Source of the DNA: Timema cristinae
Taxonomy: Eukaryota > Arthropoda > Insecta > Phasmatodea > Timematidae
Length of the DNA: 64,000 nt
Direction: 5' to 3'
Assembly (NCBI GenBank): GCA_039000515.1
Contig: JBCFYV010011164.1
Location: 34,183,021 to 34,247,020 of the forward strand
Of the stretch, positions 1 to 11,872 are shown in pieces (positions within the stretch are counted from its first letter, which is position 1; each line of letters opens with the position of its first letter). A program made the position numbers and the translations under genes. Below the pieces are notes generated by a model. It saw only the letters and a program-made list of their open reading frames with translations, made no database searches and was not told the DNA's origin.

Positions 1-767
1 GGTGAGCAACCCGTGGAAATTGCCCTAGTGTCATAGTGGGGTCCGCGCAAATAATACTATTTTGTTTTGGCCTGTAAATAGGCTCCTAATTTTGTATTAG
101 TTCTAAAAGATATTAATGTACTATTGAATGCACTGGCAGTACCGTAAGGGAATGTGTCCAGCCATAGTACCTTAATGACGCCTGGTTCTTAGCCATCAAT
201 CAGCTGGATTCATCAGCCAATTATCCAACAAATTTAGTGGATCCCTGTTAATATTCAACCCTGCCAAGTGAGACTGTATAAATGTTATCTTCTAAATTTG
301 CTCTATATTTTGCTTTAACTAATTCTCAAATTACTCTCCTTTTAGAAATTCTACAGCCTGTTACCTGGCCACTGTACTGCCCAGGTAGCCACAAGTAATC
401 CTTAGAGTTTATTGCCTTGTGAAGAAATTTAATACACTCTAGAAGTTTCTATCTAATTGTAAAACTTGTATTTTTCTTATGCATTTATTGTTTACTAAAT
501 AAAACTATATTGTCAAATTGATATGTTGAGTTTTCTAATTTAGTACAAATGTACTATGTGTGCAAAGTAGTACAATGTGAATTTACATTATTACAGATAA
601 TGTGAACCTTTAATTATATATTATTTACAGCTACTAAAGAATTACTTTAAACAAAATAAGAACCGAAGAAAATAATTATCATCCTAATATGGGAAAATTA
701 ACTTCTTATGCTTATCATGATATATGAATTTTTAATAATGTCCATATTTGATTTTGTAAGGCGTAAT

Positions 768-1123
768 AAATGATAAAATTGTATCTTCTTTATTTTTATT
801 TTTTATTCCCTTCTACATTTTTGATATTAGCTTAGTCTTCTTTGACGACATATTTCGGTGTTATTATAGATGTTACACCATCTTCAGGTCTTAATTATGA
901 TAAAGATGATATTCTGTTAAGTATATGTTATCACAAAGGTTGTGAAAATTTTGAAGTATTGTATGAAAAAACCTTTTTTTTACATATAATATCTCCAAAT
1001 TTTCACAAACTTTCTGATAATATGTGTTAAACAGAATATCATCTTTATCAAAATTAAGACTTGAAGAGGGTGTAACATCTATTTTAAAAAATAAAAATAA
1101 AGAAGATACAATTTTATGATTTC
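768..1123. mobile_element. Foldback (palindromic) element of about 355 bp
   Basis: The two halves are reverse complements over most of their length. The left arm carries ATGATAAAATTGTATCTTC and later GATGTTACACC; the right arm carries their complements ending at ATTTTATGATTT. The left arm has about 55 extra bases (roughly 814-866) that the right arm lacks. Even the centre folds: GTTGTGAAAATTTTGAAG near 940 opposes CAAATTTTCACAAAC near 995. A short open frame here is just one arm of the hairpin. This is a MITE or foldback type; no target-site duplication was established. Confidence 0.6.
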
Positions 1124-1352
1124 TAAAGCCGGGTCCACATTAGTATCATAACCTTGTAGTGTATCTCTGACGTGATCAAGGCTGGAATAAGTGACAATAC
1201 AAGAACACGGTAGAGACCAAATTTTGGCAGATCCAATCCTTGTTCTGTCACAATTATTGATGTGGCCCAAGGTTTCCAACATTCGTGTGTTAGTGCGAGG
1301 GATTAAGAGATTTTTTATACCACATTACAACACATCATATTAACTTCACAAA

Positions 1353-1551
1353 ATGGGTTAGGGATGAGAATGGTTTAATTTAGAGGAAATTTACCCACAT
1401 TTGTGTGGATATAGTGGGAAACCCTTTAGGAAACTCCCCCCCCCCCCCCCCCCTTGTACACTCGGCTGAGAACGAACCACACTTTCCTTGTCATCGGCAG
1501 TCTAGTTTATTGCGAGAGTAGCGCCTTAAATCATGCTGCCACCTAAGCAGG
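1353..1551 (-). mobile_element. SINE-C copy, old, 3' truncated
   Basis: Read on the minus strand it starts with a tRNA-like head (GGTGGCAGCATG..TTAAGGCGCTACTCTCGCAATAA), passes the 'CTAGACTGCCGATGAC' segment and ends in the body GTGGGTAAATTTCCTCTAAATT. The shared 3' tail is lost. A run of 18 C (1436-1453) lies within the body. Confidence 0.6.
1436..1453. repeat. Poly-C tract (18 nt)
   Basis: Uninterrupted C run inside the SINE-C copy. Confidence 0.9.
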
Positions 1552-1717
1552 TAATAAGAGAAATTAACTGATAAAATCTGACCTGCAACAGTTTTTGACT
1601 CGAAAAACAACCAGGCATGCCATATCCTTCCCCCCATAGCTTACTTTGATGTGACAGCAAAATACAGACTACAAGCAGGACACAGCAATTTGATACGCAT
1701 ATCGCTTTCATGATTGT

Positions 1718-1870
1718 GTCTCATTCAAATCAACACATTCAAAATATGCATCAAAAATACAGTGTCTCGTTCAAATCAACGTATTCAAGATAAGAGTCGA
1801 AGATACAGGGTCCTGTCGTCCAAATCAACATGTTCAATATATGCATCAAGGATACAAGATGTGCATCTGA
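1718..1870. repeat. Minisatellite, about three units of 47-49 bp
   Basis: The block TTCAAATCAAC..ATTCAA.ATATGCATCAA..ATACA recurs at 1723, 1770 and 1819 with substitutions. A short plus-strand open frame here follows the repeat and is not regarded as a gene. The flanks 1560-1717 and 1871-3090 are AT-rich and contain nothing recognised. Confidence 0.65.
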
Positions 1871-3090
1871 AACAAGTGCGGACCTGGCTTAAAGGATTCA
1901 AATACATGGTTCACATGTCAAGTTAAGATTCGAGTTTGAGAAAAGTGGGTTCAACCCATTTATAGTATAAATATTTATAAACATCACAACACCAGAATCA
2001 ATCTCACCTTGTATGGTCCTTAAATAAATGGAATTGCCAAGTGAAGTGTTAATTTTAAGAATGATTAGTAATTTTATCATTATTAATTTCAATAGAAGTT
2101 TTTGACAAAATACCAGACATGAGTACGAAAGAGAAACAAATGAGTATTTCTTGACTTCTTGGGCCACTCTACTAAATTTTAACTCAAACACTTTGATGAA
2201 AACTTTATTTAGCCTGGATATATTTGACAATCGATAGCCGATACAAGCACTTGAGCAGTTGTGTGATAGGGAAGGGGTTCGCAAAAATATAGAGAAGCCA
2301 ACACTGCATGTGCATACCTCGACGAGTAGGAGGGAATTAGACTTGACTAAGACAAAAAGATATATTCTTTAACAACTTTGAAAGTTAAGGATGAAATGTA
2401 TTTATGGTTCAGAAAAGAGGATTGTCCGGCTTGAAGCAGGTCAACCCAGACATAGGTCTTATTTTAGGGGAAAATGGTCACATTAATCCCTATAGATTTA
2501 ATTTATCAAACAGAATAGTCTTGGAAATGTTTGTTATTGAATTGTTTAACCTTTCCTTTAATTAGTGCAAGAAAGCAAGAAATCAACTCTTTACTTATTT
2601 AATTGGCTTAGCAATAGCATAAGTTAATAAGGGTCACCACACTTTAATATTAAAAAAGGAAAACATTGTGATATCAAAACATCAGTGTCATCATTATCCT
2701 GTCTAAATGAAATTGTAGAATTACATTTTTGGGCTGTTCTTAATATTCCTTTAGTTTCTGAAAATATGGACAAAATTTTGTAACATATACTAACACTTTT
2801 GTCTTTGCATGCACATTCATTAACGAGAAGTAAAAATCGAACTTGACTAGTAAGAAAATTTATTTTTTAATTTCCCTCTCGTATCGTAACTCATTTGGGT
2901 TGTATGCATGGGTTAATTACACTTATGGGATAATGCATAATGATGAGTTACATTCACTGTAGAGCCTACTCATCATAATACATTAATAGGATAATCAACT
3001 ATCACAGATTATGGTGGGCAAGACATGCCGTGATAATGGGAGATTCTAGAACATTGTTCAGGGTATTGACTGACAAACCCATTGGTAAGA
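1871..3090. other. Unassigned AT-rich DNA
   Basis: Contains a minus-strand open frame at 1898-2284 that is hydrophobic and low-complexity with no family signature. A pair of short similar segments (GTTCAGAAAAGAGGA near 2407 and 3809) hints at another old repeat. Nothing else is supported. Confidence 0.4.
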
Positions 3091-3097
3091 CCTAGAT

Positions 3098-3356
3098 GAA
3101 GATGGGGGACTGGATATAACTAACTCAAGATAGGGATAGGGTGTAATGAGGTGGAATGGATAAAACTAGCTCAAGATAGGGATAGGGTGTAATGAGGTGG
3201 ACTGGATAGAACTAGCCCAAGATAGATAGGGATAGGTTGTAATGAGGTGGAATGGATAAAACTAGCTCCAGATAAGGATAGGGTGTAATGAGGTGGACTG
3301 GATAGAACTAGCCCAAGATAGGGATAGGGTGTAATGAGGTGGACTGGATAGAACTA
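3098..3356. repeat. 46-bp minisatellite, left part
   Basis: Units of the type AAGATAGGGATAGGGTGTAA followed by TGAGGTGGA.TGGATA.AACTAGC.C start at 3127, 3173, 3219, 3269 and 3315. The period is 46 bp, except one unit of 50 bp that has an extra GATA. The array is interrupted by a SINE and resumes at 3501. Confidence 0.85.
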
Positions 3357-3500
3357 TTTTTATTATTATTAGCACCGCGTCTTACTACCCGTTCGGGTTA
3401 TACGCACTTACGCTAATGTGTAATGGTAGGGTGATTGTGAGATGAAATGAAGGACCTACAGTTTAACGTGGAATCCGAACCACGGTGGAGGCCTGGCATT
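3357..3500 (-). mobile_element. SINE-A copy, 5' truncated, inside the minisatellite
   Basis: On the minus strand it runs from AATGCCAGGCCTCCACCG to the shared tail ACCCGAACGGGTAGTAAGAC and a short TAA run; the tRNA-like head is missing. Flanks TGGATAGAACTA (3345-3356) and TGGATAGAGCTA (3501-3512) differ at one position. They could be a 12-bp target-site duplication, but equally the repeating minisatellite itself. Confidence 0.85.
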
Positions 3501-3530
3501 TGGATAGAGCTAGCTCAAGATAGGGACAGG
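3501..3530. repeat. 46-bp minisatellite, right remnant
   Basis: GGATAGAGCTAGCTCAAGAT followed by AGGGACAGG continues the unit sequence after the SINE. Confidence 0.8.
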
Positions 3531-4197
3531 TAGCATACTTTTTTTAAGTGCTGCAATTAATTTTCGAGTTCTTAATGCTGTAGAGTCAGTAAGTAGTGAG
3601 GTAGGGATTTGCTAGGAGGGATAATGGGATGTCATACCATTTAGATAAAAACCACTCTCAGTAAACCCAAATGGAATTTTATTCCCAATATCCCCATTAT
3701 AGTCAATCCAGTTTTTTTGCAAAAGCAACACCATAGGAAATTTAACTATTCAAGTGAATCTGGACAAAACATGTTTGACTTAAACATGGAGGATCTGGTT
3801 TTAATGTTCAGAAAAGAGGACTGTCCTCCTTAAAGCCAAGCATATGACAAGGAACTCTACAAGTAGGAATATTATGAATTACAGTATATGTTTATAAAGA
3901 TTGTTGTCAGGGCCGGTCTAAGGCATGTGCGGCGTGTGAAACCACATACACAAAAAATTCAAGGGGGCGCCAAAATGGCCCAAAAATATAAATGTGATTA
4001 AAGAAAGTATGATTTATAAGAAGCATGCCTATTTCCTAAATTAACATTTACATCCTTATCAAACACTTTTTTATTTCAAATTAGTGCATTAGAATACACT
4101 AACAAAGTAAATACATTTTAAAGGTTGCTCGGCATGATGCACCCAATGAACTCCATTGAATGTACTCAGTTTACTGTCAAGAACCAATTCAAAATAT

Positions 4198-4383
4198 GCC
4201 TATATAAATGTGTGGGTGGCTTTAAGGATTTTACTCACCATACTTATGTCAGTTGATTCAGCTGAGAGAAGTTTTCCTAAGTTGAGGTTAATAAAAACAT
4301 ATCTATCTGAGATCAACTTCTTCTCAGGAAAGGTTGAACAATATATCAATATTATTGATCCTCATTCGACTATAACGATTTAA
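4198..4383 (+). pseudogene. hAT transposase C-terminal dimerisation fragment
   Basis: The translation contains NVWVALRILLTILMSV followed by DSAERSFPKLRLIKTYL, the hallmark of the hAT C-terminal dimerisation region (family usually S.ASAERSFS.LK.IKT.LR). An in-frame stop at 4381-4383 closes a 75-residue frame. The BED zinc finger and the catalytic DDE parts expected upstream are absent between 3908 and 4198. It is a relic inside the element whose ends are at 3908 and 5124. Confidence 0.8.
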
Positions 4384-4429
4384 TTAACACTTTTGCTTTT
4401 ATAAAAGCTAGGAAATTTAATATTTAGAA

Positions 4430-4655
4430 CAGTGGTCCCCGAACTTACTAAGCAGAGGGCCACATTAGAATATTCAAAGCTCTTGATGAGTTGGATGAAC
4501 ATGATACATACAATACACACATTATAAGACACTTTATGGAACGCGGCTAGCGCGGATTTCATACATTGCATTAAGGAAAATTATCATTTTGGTATTCGTA
4601 ATTTTTTTTTAAAGCATCCATGAACCAGCTAAACACATTCCGTGGGCCGGATTTG
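4430..4655 (+). mobile_element. Nested hAT-type non-autonomous fragment
   Basis: Begins CAGTGGTCCCCGAACTT..AGAGGGCCACA and near its end has CGTGGGCCGGATTTG, the typical 5' terminus and 'GGGCC' segments of a widespread hAT MITE class. No matching right terminus is visible, so it is probably truncated. Confidence 0.5.
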
Positions 4656-5282
4656 AGTAGTAGAAAGTTCTATCATGATTCATGTAATTAGAAACTAAAT
4701 AGGAAATGAAACCAAATATTGAATTTTACTTTTCTTTTCATCCCAAACATAATCTTTATGAAAATCCACGTTTTTGTAGTTCTTGAAAGTGTAGTAAACT
4801 TTATACCTCAATGTATATTTGTATACTGTATACCTCACTTTATAGAAGAAAACAAAAAGAGTCAACAAAACATTTTCAAAGTAAAAAAAAGGAGAAACTA
4901 AAAGATGTTAAGGATGAAAACACAATTACGTCAACATATAAAATAGTAGTTTTTTTAGTTATTAAAAAAAATTCGCCAGTAAAAATATTCATAGATAGGG
5001 TCTAGTTTTAAAATGGCCATATAGGTCATGTATGATATTCTCCATAGTTTTTTCAGATGGGGAGAGATGGAGGTGAAAAATTTGAGTTTTGCACACACAA
5101 AACTTTTGCCATAGACCGACCCTGTTTGTTGTTATGCCTTAATTCACGGTTAGTCATATCCTTTAATCCCCTAGTAATTAATAATTAGCCTATTATAACT
5201 TTGTGGTAAGTCCATACATCCCCTCTAGTAATTATTGATTGTTGGTGCTAAATCTTCACATTTCACAATTAAAATGATTTAC

Positions 5283-5410
5283 CTTGGTATAAAACATATT
5301 TTCCCTGTACGGAATATATCCTCCAATATGTCTGATGTCCTTACTTCATCATCCATATGTAAATATATGGAGACTCTGTTACTTTTTTGGTACTCCGGCA
5401 GTGATAACAA
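5283..5410 (-). CDS. MTHFS: 5-formyltetrahydrofolate cyclo-ligase, exon 2
   Basis: Coding exon of 128 nt. It encodes 42 residues, [20 protein letters not shown] then [20 protein letters not shown] then IP, plus two bases of an Arg codon. This matches the animal MTHFS segment around Y-Q-K-S-x-R-[IV]-S-[IV]-[FY]-L-x-M-x-[DE]-E and [13 protein letters not shown]. The enzyme converts 5-formyl-THF plus ATP to 5,10-methenyl-THF in cytosolic one-carbon metabolism. The acceptor is TTATCAG (minus, AG at 5412-5411) and the donor is CCAAG/GTAAAT (GT at 5282-5281). It joins exon 1 in phase 0 with no gap in family alignment: exon 1 ends in the Lys that precedes this segment. The next exon, expected to carry the Gly-rich ATP-binding region, is not found to the left and should be outside the window. 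Confidence 0.93.
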
Positions 5411-6573
5411 CTGATAACAAATATGAACCAACACATATATTAAATAAATCACTGTGGATGGGGAAAAAAATAATAGTTTAAGGAGTGTGGATTGGGACAA
5501 AATCCAAGAGGCTTAAGAGTACACACAATATTAGATGAATAATGAAAAAGATCAGGTAGAAAATTCAAATAACATGAATATAAATATCAAATTGATATAA
5601 TTAAAAGTGAAAATATTTAAATAGTATTGAGTTATTAAAAAAAATGTTTTGACGGTCAATATGTAACTGTTTTGAACAAAATTTGAATTAAAAAAAAATA
5701 TTTTCAACTACAATTCATCATTGAAATACAATAAAATGTAAATGTAATTTTTACTGTATTCTTTATAAAAAAGTGTATTTTATTAGCATTTAATATACAA
5801 AATTATAAACAACATACTTGTTATAATTTAATTAAAAAAATTGTTTAAATTAAATTGTATTAAAATATATAGATAGCTTATTTTGTCTAGTTATAGACTA
5901 GTGCGATTTTTTGGTAACATCTGAAAGCTAAATGGAACGAGCATAAGTCAATAAGTCTCTTAACTTAAAACTGTTGTCAATCTCAAATACTTAGATTGAA
6001 AAATAAACTAGAATTTTTAAAATAATTAAAACATATGTTTATTGTTGTAAGAAATGAGAATGCTAAGGCATTTATTTAAGAAATGTTGTCTTTGTGTGTT
6101 GCAAAATTTGGCAGGGTATATTCCGTTCACGATAGGTCTTTACCTGGATGACAGTTTGAAAATCATATGTTTAGGTTTTGGGTTGCCAACACTTGTAAAA
6201 GATCACAATTTTGTTATAAATGTAAAGATCTTTAATTACCTGCTATATATTACATTTAAAATAACGTAAACTTAAGTTTTCTCATACTAATTCATTTTTT
6301 AAATAATTTATTTTTATCCAACTCAAAACAATATTTTAAACATAATTAAAAGGTTGTTCACTGATATAATCACTTGGCTTAAAATAGAATCGCATTATTT
6401 CCTCAAGAAATGATTACCGCAGTATAATAAAAGCACAGTAAGAATTGCTCAAATGCCGACCGCAGAACCAACTACAGCCTCTTGGTTCAGTGAATTATTC
6501 CAGCTTTATACAATGTTTGTTATTATCAAAAGTGTGTATCCAGATCATTATTAAGTTTGATGTAGCTAATTTC
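5411..6573 (-). other. MTHFS intron 1, AT-rich part
   Basis: Very AT-rich intronic DNA. Nothing is recognised before the SINE-B copy at 6587. Confidence 0.5.
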
Positions 6574-6583
6574 CTTTGTCTCA

Positions 6584-6586
<3 letters not shown>

Positions 6587-6614
<28 letters not shown>

Positions 6615-6861
6615 TTTAGCACCGCGTCTTACTACCCATTCGAGTTATACGCTTTAAGTACTAATTACGCTAATGGATTAGGAATTGGGAAGGTTGAATT
6701 AGAGGAAGTGAACCCGCAATTGCGTGGAGGGAGAGTGGAAAACTATTTCGGAAAAACCACCCCCAGTTCACCCGACCGAGATTCGAACCTCGATCACCCC
6801 GTCCTCAGCAGTCGAGCTAAACACGACAAGCGCGTTAGCCAACTACGCCACCAAGGTGGGT
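6587..6861 (-). mobile_element. SINE-B copy, full length, in MTHFS intron 1
   Basis: Flanked by the perfect 13-bp duplication CTTTGTCTCAATA (6574-6586 and 6862-6874). On the minus strand it has a tRNA-like head with A box (GGCGTAGTTGGCTAACGCG) and B box (GAGGTTCGAATCTCG), then a body, then the tail shared with SINE-A and SINE-C and a TAA run. Same strand as the host gene. Confidence 0.93.
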
Positions 6862-7547
6862 CTTTGTCTCAATAAAGATATGCTTTTGTCATATATTAAT
6901 ATAACCTTTTTTTATTTACATACTAATTGAAGATTCTAAGGTTAGGTTTATATTCATGAATTAGATCGACAATCTATTATGTGACAGTGTTTAAAGTCTT
7001 ACTTAAATTGTTGGTAATTTATTCATAAAAATTGTCCCTAAGCTTTTTGCCTACCAGGCACTTGATATAAGTGCAACCCCCCCCTTAATATCTATAAGGT
7101 GAGAGAGGCAGTAAATTAGGTAAAGAGTTACCTGAATGAACATAACAATTTTATTTAGTCAAAAAAACAATAACAAGCTGAGCAAACAATCAACACCGCG
7201 TGAAGCGCGCTTTTCCGTCCATCGCGGAAACCAATTACATCAAAGGAAAACATAAACGTTACCTCCTCAAAACAAGTTACATCAAACCCATCAAAGGTAA
7301 CGGTCCGGGATCTCAGTGACATGGTCTTTGGTTACTTCGTTAAATTGATCAGTTCCTAAACTGGTTACTCTAGCGTTTAAGTTATCCACCCTAGTATAAA
7401 TATATATCTTTCTTACAGACGCCCGTAGCAAACGTGACGTCATAGCAATTAAACAAGGCCACAAGGTAATAATAACTTAACAACCCTAGGCGTTTAACTT
7501 GGCGAACAAAGATGAGTCCAGAAACAGCTATACTTGAAAACAACATA

Positions 7548-7600
7548 AGCCGGGTTTCGAACCCAGGACCTGACAATCTCAGGCTAAAAGCTAATATTGG
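7548..7600 (-). mobile_element. tRNA-like SINE head fragment
   Basis: Minus strand reads GCCTGAGATTGTCAGGTCCT then GGGTTCGAAACCC, a good Pol III B box with a T-arm-like stem. No complete cloverleaf is seen, so a SINE remnant is preferred over a tRNA gene. Confidence 0.4.
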
Positions 7601-8170
7601 CAAATGTATGAAGTACATTTGAATAGGGCCCAGACCCTGAATATAAGTGGTGGCGAAAGCGACGGTCTAACTCCCAGCAGCGATAAGCGCGTAGCATAGT
7701 CAATATTCAAATAAACATAAGTTAATAACAAGGTCCAAATAGTAATTTAGAAAGAGTTCCCCCCATGACGCCGAAATAGTAATTTTGGTAGGAAGGTAAT
7801 ATCCCCCGAAACCCAGTCGCTGCCCTCACCTCTTATCCTCGAGCCGGTGGGGTAGTAAGTGCCCTGAGATCCCGGTACCGCTAGTATTTATACGAAATAT
7901 AGTTCTCAGAGAAGGGGGGCGGATCGAAGGAAAGGAAGGTTGGAGAACATTACAAACAAGGGGGGGGGAGAGGTTCGAGACTCATATCGAACACCTAGCA
8001 CCTTCTCGAAGCTCGGCGAAGGCGGAAACGGAACTCTTCTATCCATCTTCTCTGCTGGCCGAACACGTGGTCGAGCCTCGTTGCCGGCAGGCGCGGACAC
8101 GCCTTCAGTCAGTCCGATGTATTTGGCGAGAGCGTAGGTCGCCGGTCAAGCTAGTGCCGCGTGTTGACTC

Positions 8171-8278
8171 AGTTGGCTGTCCCAGTTGGCGAGTGTTGTT
8201 ACCATGTAAGTCGTTACATCGCTGTCCCAGTTGTCTGTCCGAGTTGGTGAGTGTTGTTACAATGTAAGTTGTTACATA
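8171..8278. repeat. 58-bp tandem duplication
   Basis: AGTTGG.GAGTGTTGTTAC.ATGTAAGT.GTTACAT occurs twice; GAGTGTTGTTAC starts at 8191 and 8249. Confidence 0.75.
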
Positions 8279-9142
8279 AGTTCTCTAAAAATACCTGATG
8301 GTCCGCAGGTCATTCACATGTCATTGGGTGAACCGCGAGTTCTTTTAAGGATATTGGGGTATGCTGCTGATTAAACAAGATTAAAAACGCACACAGAATA
8401 TTCAAGGATTTGATTATTAAAAATAAAACAACACTTACACTGATATAATTAAATTAACTACAACTTAACAAGACACTCAATTAAATAATAATCATAATTA
8501 AGTATATAAATTAATAAGCTAATAAGAACACATGCAAATGAATTAAACTAAATAAACAAATTGATAACTATAAAACACACCATACATACTAAAATATTTA
8601 AAACCGTCACAAAAATGTTAATTACTATTAACACAGCTCACAACAATAACTAAGTCACCCGTGTAGTTCACATGTCACCACTTGTCCCCGCCCATGACAC
8701 ACTGTGCTGATACGTGCTACGCAAAGGCTGGATTCGCTGATACTCTCCCGGGTAGGCTGACTTATTCGCTGGACACGCTAGCCCCACTCACTAGACATAG
8801 CCCACTCCCGGGCACGCTAGCCTGGACACACCGGTTCACTCATTCGGCCAGTGTTGCCAACTCTATAATCTCTAGCGATAGTACATGGACCTGAAATGGA
8901 TTGTATTTTTACAGGTAGGATATTACTTTCTGACATTATATTGATAAACCCACCGATTTTCACACAAAATAATAATTGATGTAAAATTTGTTACTTTATA
9001 GCAGGGTCAGAGGATATTTACTTTCAGAAAATATTTAAAATTGGATTGTACAGGTGGTGAAATTATTTCAAAAGTAGTATCCAGGTCGTACAGTTAGCAA
9101 CACTACACTCGGCCAACCCCTTCAATTCATGTATAAAGTTCG

Positions 9143-9252
9143 TTCACCGTAGGAATTGATTTCTGAAAGGCCTTTTTCCCTATGATAAATCTATTATATA
9201 GTAGGATATTGGTAGGAAAAAAGACCTTTCAGAGAGTAATTCATACCGTGAA
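9143..9252. mobile_element. 110-bp palindromic MITE, copy 1
   Basis: The arms TTCACCGTAGGAATT..TTTCTGAAAGGCCTTTTTCCC and its imperfect complement fold back on each other around a short AT-rich loop. The same element occurs at 34611-34723, so this is a repeat family and not a chance hairpin. Confidence 0.75.
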
Positions 9253-9279
9253 TGGGGTATAAGTATAACGTATAAGAAT

Positions 9280-9545
9280 GGGTTGTGAAATCACAACCTG
9301 CTCCTTTGTCACTGCTCCTCTGACGTCACATTCACAACCTGTTCCTGACAGACGAAAGGAGCTGTTCTTTTTTGTCACTGCACCACGGATCAAATATACA
9401 CTGTAACAAGTCCGAAGTGAAATTGTTCCTCGTCTCTCTGTCACAGGCAGCGCTGGAACAGGTTCAAAGTAGCCTTGTTCCTCGTCTCTGTCACAGGTCC
9501 GGGGCAACCTTGTTCCTTTATGCTTCGGAGATATTTTGGAGCAAT
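9280..9545. repeat. Short degenerate repeats with GTTCCT and GTCAC motifs
   Basis: TTGTTCCTCGTCTCT.TGTCACAGG recurs at 9423 and 9475 (52 bp apart). Related GAGCAG/GTCACTG motifs lie at 9300-9400 and again at 10250-10340 in opposite orientation. Class unknown. Confidence 0.45.
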
Positions 9546-10016
9546 CCTACTATGTAAAGGAAGTGGATGCTTCGTGTTCTTGTCAGAGCACTGAGATCAG
9601 GACCAGCACAACCTTACTCTCTTATATAGGCCTAGTTTAGAGTTGGTTTGGAGAGTCACAAATGAGTTTTGAAGGGGAAAGCTTTCGTAGTACAAAAAAT
9701 TATTTCCACAATACAAGCACAGTATGTGATGTATTCTCACAATAAATTGTTACGTTGATGATTAACATTGAAGGGACCCGCTTGGTAGTTAAATTATTTA
9801 AGGCAAGGGTCAACAATCTACTGAGTGATTTTATCTAGCCCACAAAACATTTAGCAAACAAAAAAGTGTTAAAAAAAATTGAATTAATAATTAATTACTC
9901 GTTGGGAAATGTAAAATTGAACTTTTTTTGCTCTACTTTTTTTCAAATTAGCCAAACATTTAAAAAAAATCCATAAAGCCCGCGATATCAAAAAAGGTTA
10001 CCCGCCCCTGGTTTCT

Positions 10017-10240
10017 GGCTTCACTCTCGCACTAGAATGGACTACCGATGACAGGCAGATTGAGGTTCAATTACGGTTGGGTGCACTGGCAGTGATTTTT
10101 CCTAAACGTTTTCAACTCTCATTCCAAACAAATGTGGGTGCACTTCCTCAAGAATTAACCATCTTCATCCCTAACACATTGGCGTAGTTAGCATAAATGC
10201 ATATAGCCCAAACGGGTGGTAGATGCGGTGCTAAAAAAAA
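10017..10240 (+). mobile_element. SINE-C copy, 5' truncated
   Basis: Has CACTCTCGCACTAGAATGG, the B-box-like GAGGTTCAATTACGG, the body, and the shared tail CCCAAACGGGTGGTAGATGC ending in CTAAAAAAAA. The A-box part of the head is lost. Confidence 0.7.
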
Positions 10241-10841
10241 CTATATAGTAATTGTGACAAAAAGGCGCAGGTAAAAGGAACAGGTCTAGTGGTGAAGCAG
10301 TAACAGATTGCTCCTGCTCCACTAAAGGAGCAGTTTTTCCCATCCCTATTTTAACGTATAAGAATTAATTAATAAGTTAAATCAACTTTGTGCGCTGTAC
10401 ACTATACAGTATTCACTACCAGGTGAAGTACCTGGCGTTGCCAAGAGATTGCGTGGTTGCCCCTCGCAAAGCTTTTCTTTGCTTTAAGCGGACAGAAATA
10501 AGTCCCACCATTTTATTTATTCTGACCTGGTTTTTGTTAAATAAAAAAAAATCTAATCTAAATTTTAAAATTCTTGACTCGAGGTGTATGTTCGTGCGCA
10601 GGGACTACTAATTTTAAAATGTCAGACCTCTGCGTGCAGTAGTTATCTCGCAACGCTCATGACATACAAAAACATAATTTTATAAAAATATAAAATATAA
10701 GTTTCACTTTGTATCGATTATAATGGTACCTGTTATTGAAAAGAATGTATGTGACCTTCTTGCACACTAACGTGCTATGCACTGTTCGCTCTTAGCTATG
10801 CGTTATGCATGAATTTAAACCCAGCTTAAGACATAACGTAC

Positions 10842-10943
10842 CTTTGAGGTTATCAGTTTGGATTGTTTTTCCTTCTCTTGAGCAGCCAGCGATGCTAGAA
10901 TCTTTTTAACTTCCTTGCGTAGCACATCCTTCATTATCTTCAT
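10842..10943 (-). CDS. MTHFS: 5-formyltetrahydrofolate cyclo-ligase, exon 1 (start codon)
   Basis: 102 nt, 34 codons: MKIMKDVLRKEVKKILASLA then AQEKEKQSKLITSK. It aligns without gaps to the N-terminal helix of animal MTHFS (K-R-x-L-R-x-E-[LV]-K-x-x-L..S..E...QS..[LV]..K); this basic helix supplies ATP-phosphate contacts in the family. The start at 10943 is fixed by an in-frame TAG four codons upstream; a second Met at codon 4 is an alternative. The exon ends TCAAAG/GTACGT, a strong donor (GT at 10841-10840), in phase 0 to match exon 2 at 5410. The resulting 76 residues are roughly the first third of a protein usually about 200 residues long. No promoter could be assigned upstream. Confidence 0.9.
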
Positions 10944-11872
10944 GTTGGAATGCTAGAGTGTAGGAATTATTTGATGTTATCAAAGAATTACATTAATTAC
11001 ATGTACTTACATACTGTCCTTTATTTATTAAAAATATTATATTAATGAATTATTAAACACGTAGAGACAATTAAACAGAGCGTGTTGTTCATTATGTTCT
11101 AGCAAAGATAATACTTTTGTGTGGTATTAATTTTTTTTCTTTGGTTATACATGACATGGTATATTACCAAGAAGAGGGTGACCTTGAAGCTTATCTGTGT
11201 GACCCTCGACTTTTATTAGATAAAGTATAATGTATTTGTCTTGGTATATACATTTTCACGAATGAAATTAATTAATAGTCTCCTTTTGGAGCAAAACATG
11301 TCAATGTGCACAGTGTATATATTTATTTCTATTGATGTAGGTTTTGATTAAGAGCTGTGTTACAAACTGGCGGTTGTGTGTGTGTGTGTGTGTGTGTATG
11401 TGGAAAGGGGGAACAAGCAATGTGAATGCTCCTTGAAGCGATTTGTAACGATCAACGTTTAAAGAATTTTTGAAAATCATACTTTTTTAAAAGCTGTTTA
11501 GAAAAATGATATTCCCTAAAATGTTTAGAATTAGATACTCTTATAGGCTAGTCTTGTAGTCTCTCTTTCCTTTGGCAAATTTTTGAAAATTAAATGCCTC
11601 TAAAAGCACTTTTTAAAATGGCTTTTAGAAGCACCCGTCCCTTCACCCAGGGTTGCGTGCATAATAGCTATCATTGGTAAAATTATAAAAAGAAATATGT
11701 TGAAAATATTGTGAGATTAAAATAACATGCTTCTCCCATATTATTTTCATTCAAAAAAGAGATTATTTTACCGGCTGACTGAGATTTTAGTGTAAAGACG
11801 GTTACTACTATTTTAAATTAGCATACTTAAAAATCTAATCAATTCATATATTCTTTACATTTTTAATGTCAC
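10944..11872. other. MTHFS 5' flank; no supported element
   Basis: Contains a (GT)n run near 11379-11397 and AT-rich DNA. A TATA-like stretch followed by ACAGT around 11010-11045 (minus) is too weak to call as a promoter. Confidence 0.3.

Larger units (their letters stand above)
3908..5124. mobile_element. Dead hAT-superfamily DNA transposon (about 1.2 kb)
   Basis: Starts CAGGGCCGGTCTAAGGCA and ends GCCATAGACCGACCCTG, imperfect terminal inverted repeats of a type common in animal hAT elements. It is flanked by ATTGTTGT (3900-3907) and TTTGTTGT (5125-5132), an 8-bp target-site duplication with one mismatch, as expected for hAT. Inside is only the C-terminal end of a transposase (4198-4380), so most coding sequence is deleted and the copy cannot move itself. 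An older hAT-type fragment is nested at 4430-4655. Confidence 0.8.
7180..9120. other. GC-rich, CpG-bearing block inside MTHFS intron 1
   Basis: Composition is clearly different from the surroundings, most strongly at 7640-8360 and 8640-8880. It contains a tRNA-like B-box segment (7548-7600, minus), an inverted GGGATCTCAG motif (near 7305 and 7865), a 58-bp tandem duplication (8171-8278) and repeated GACACGCTAGCC motifs (8773 and 8812 area). No long open frame, transposase or reverse transcriptase is seen. The AT-rich part 8370-8630 separates the two GC-rich pieces. It is probably a composite of insertions. Confidence 0.45.
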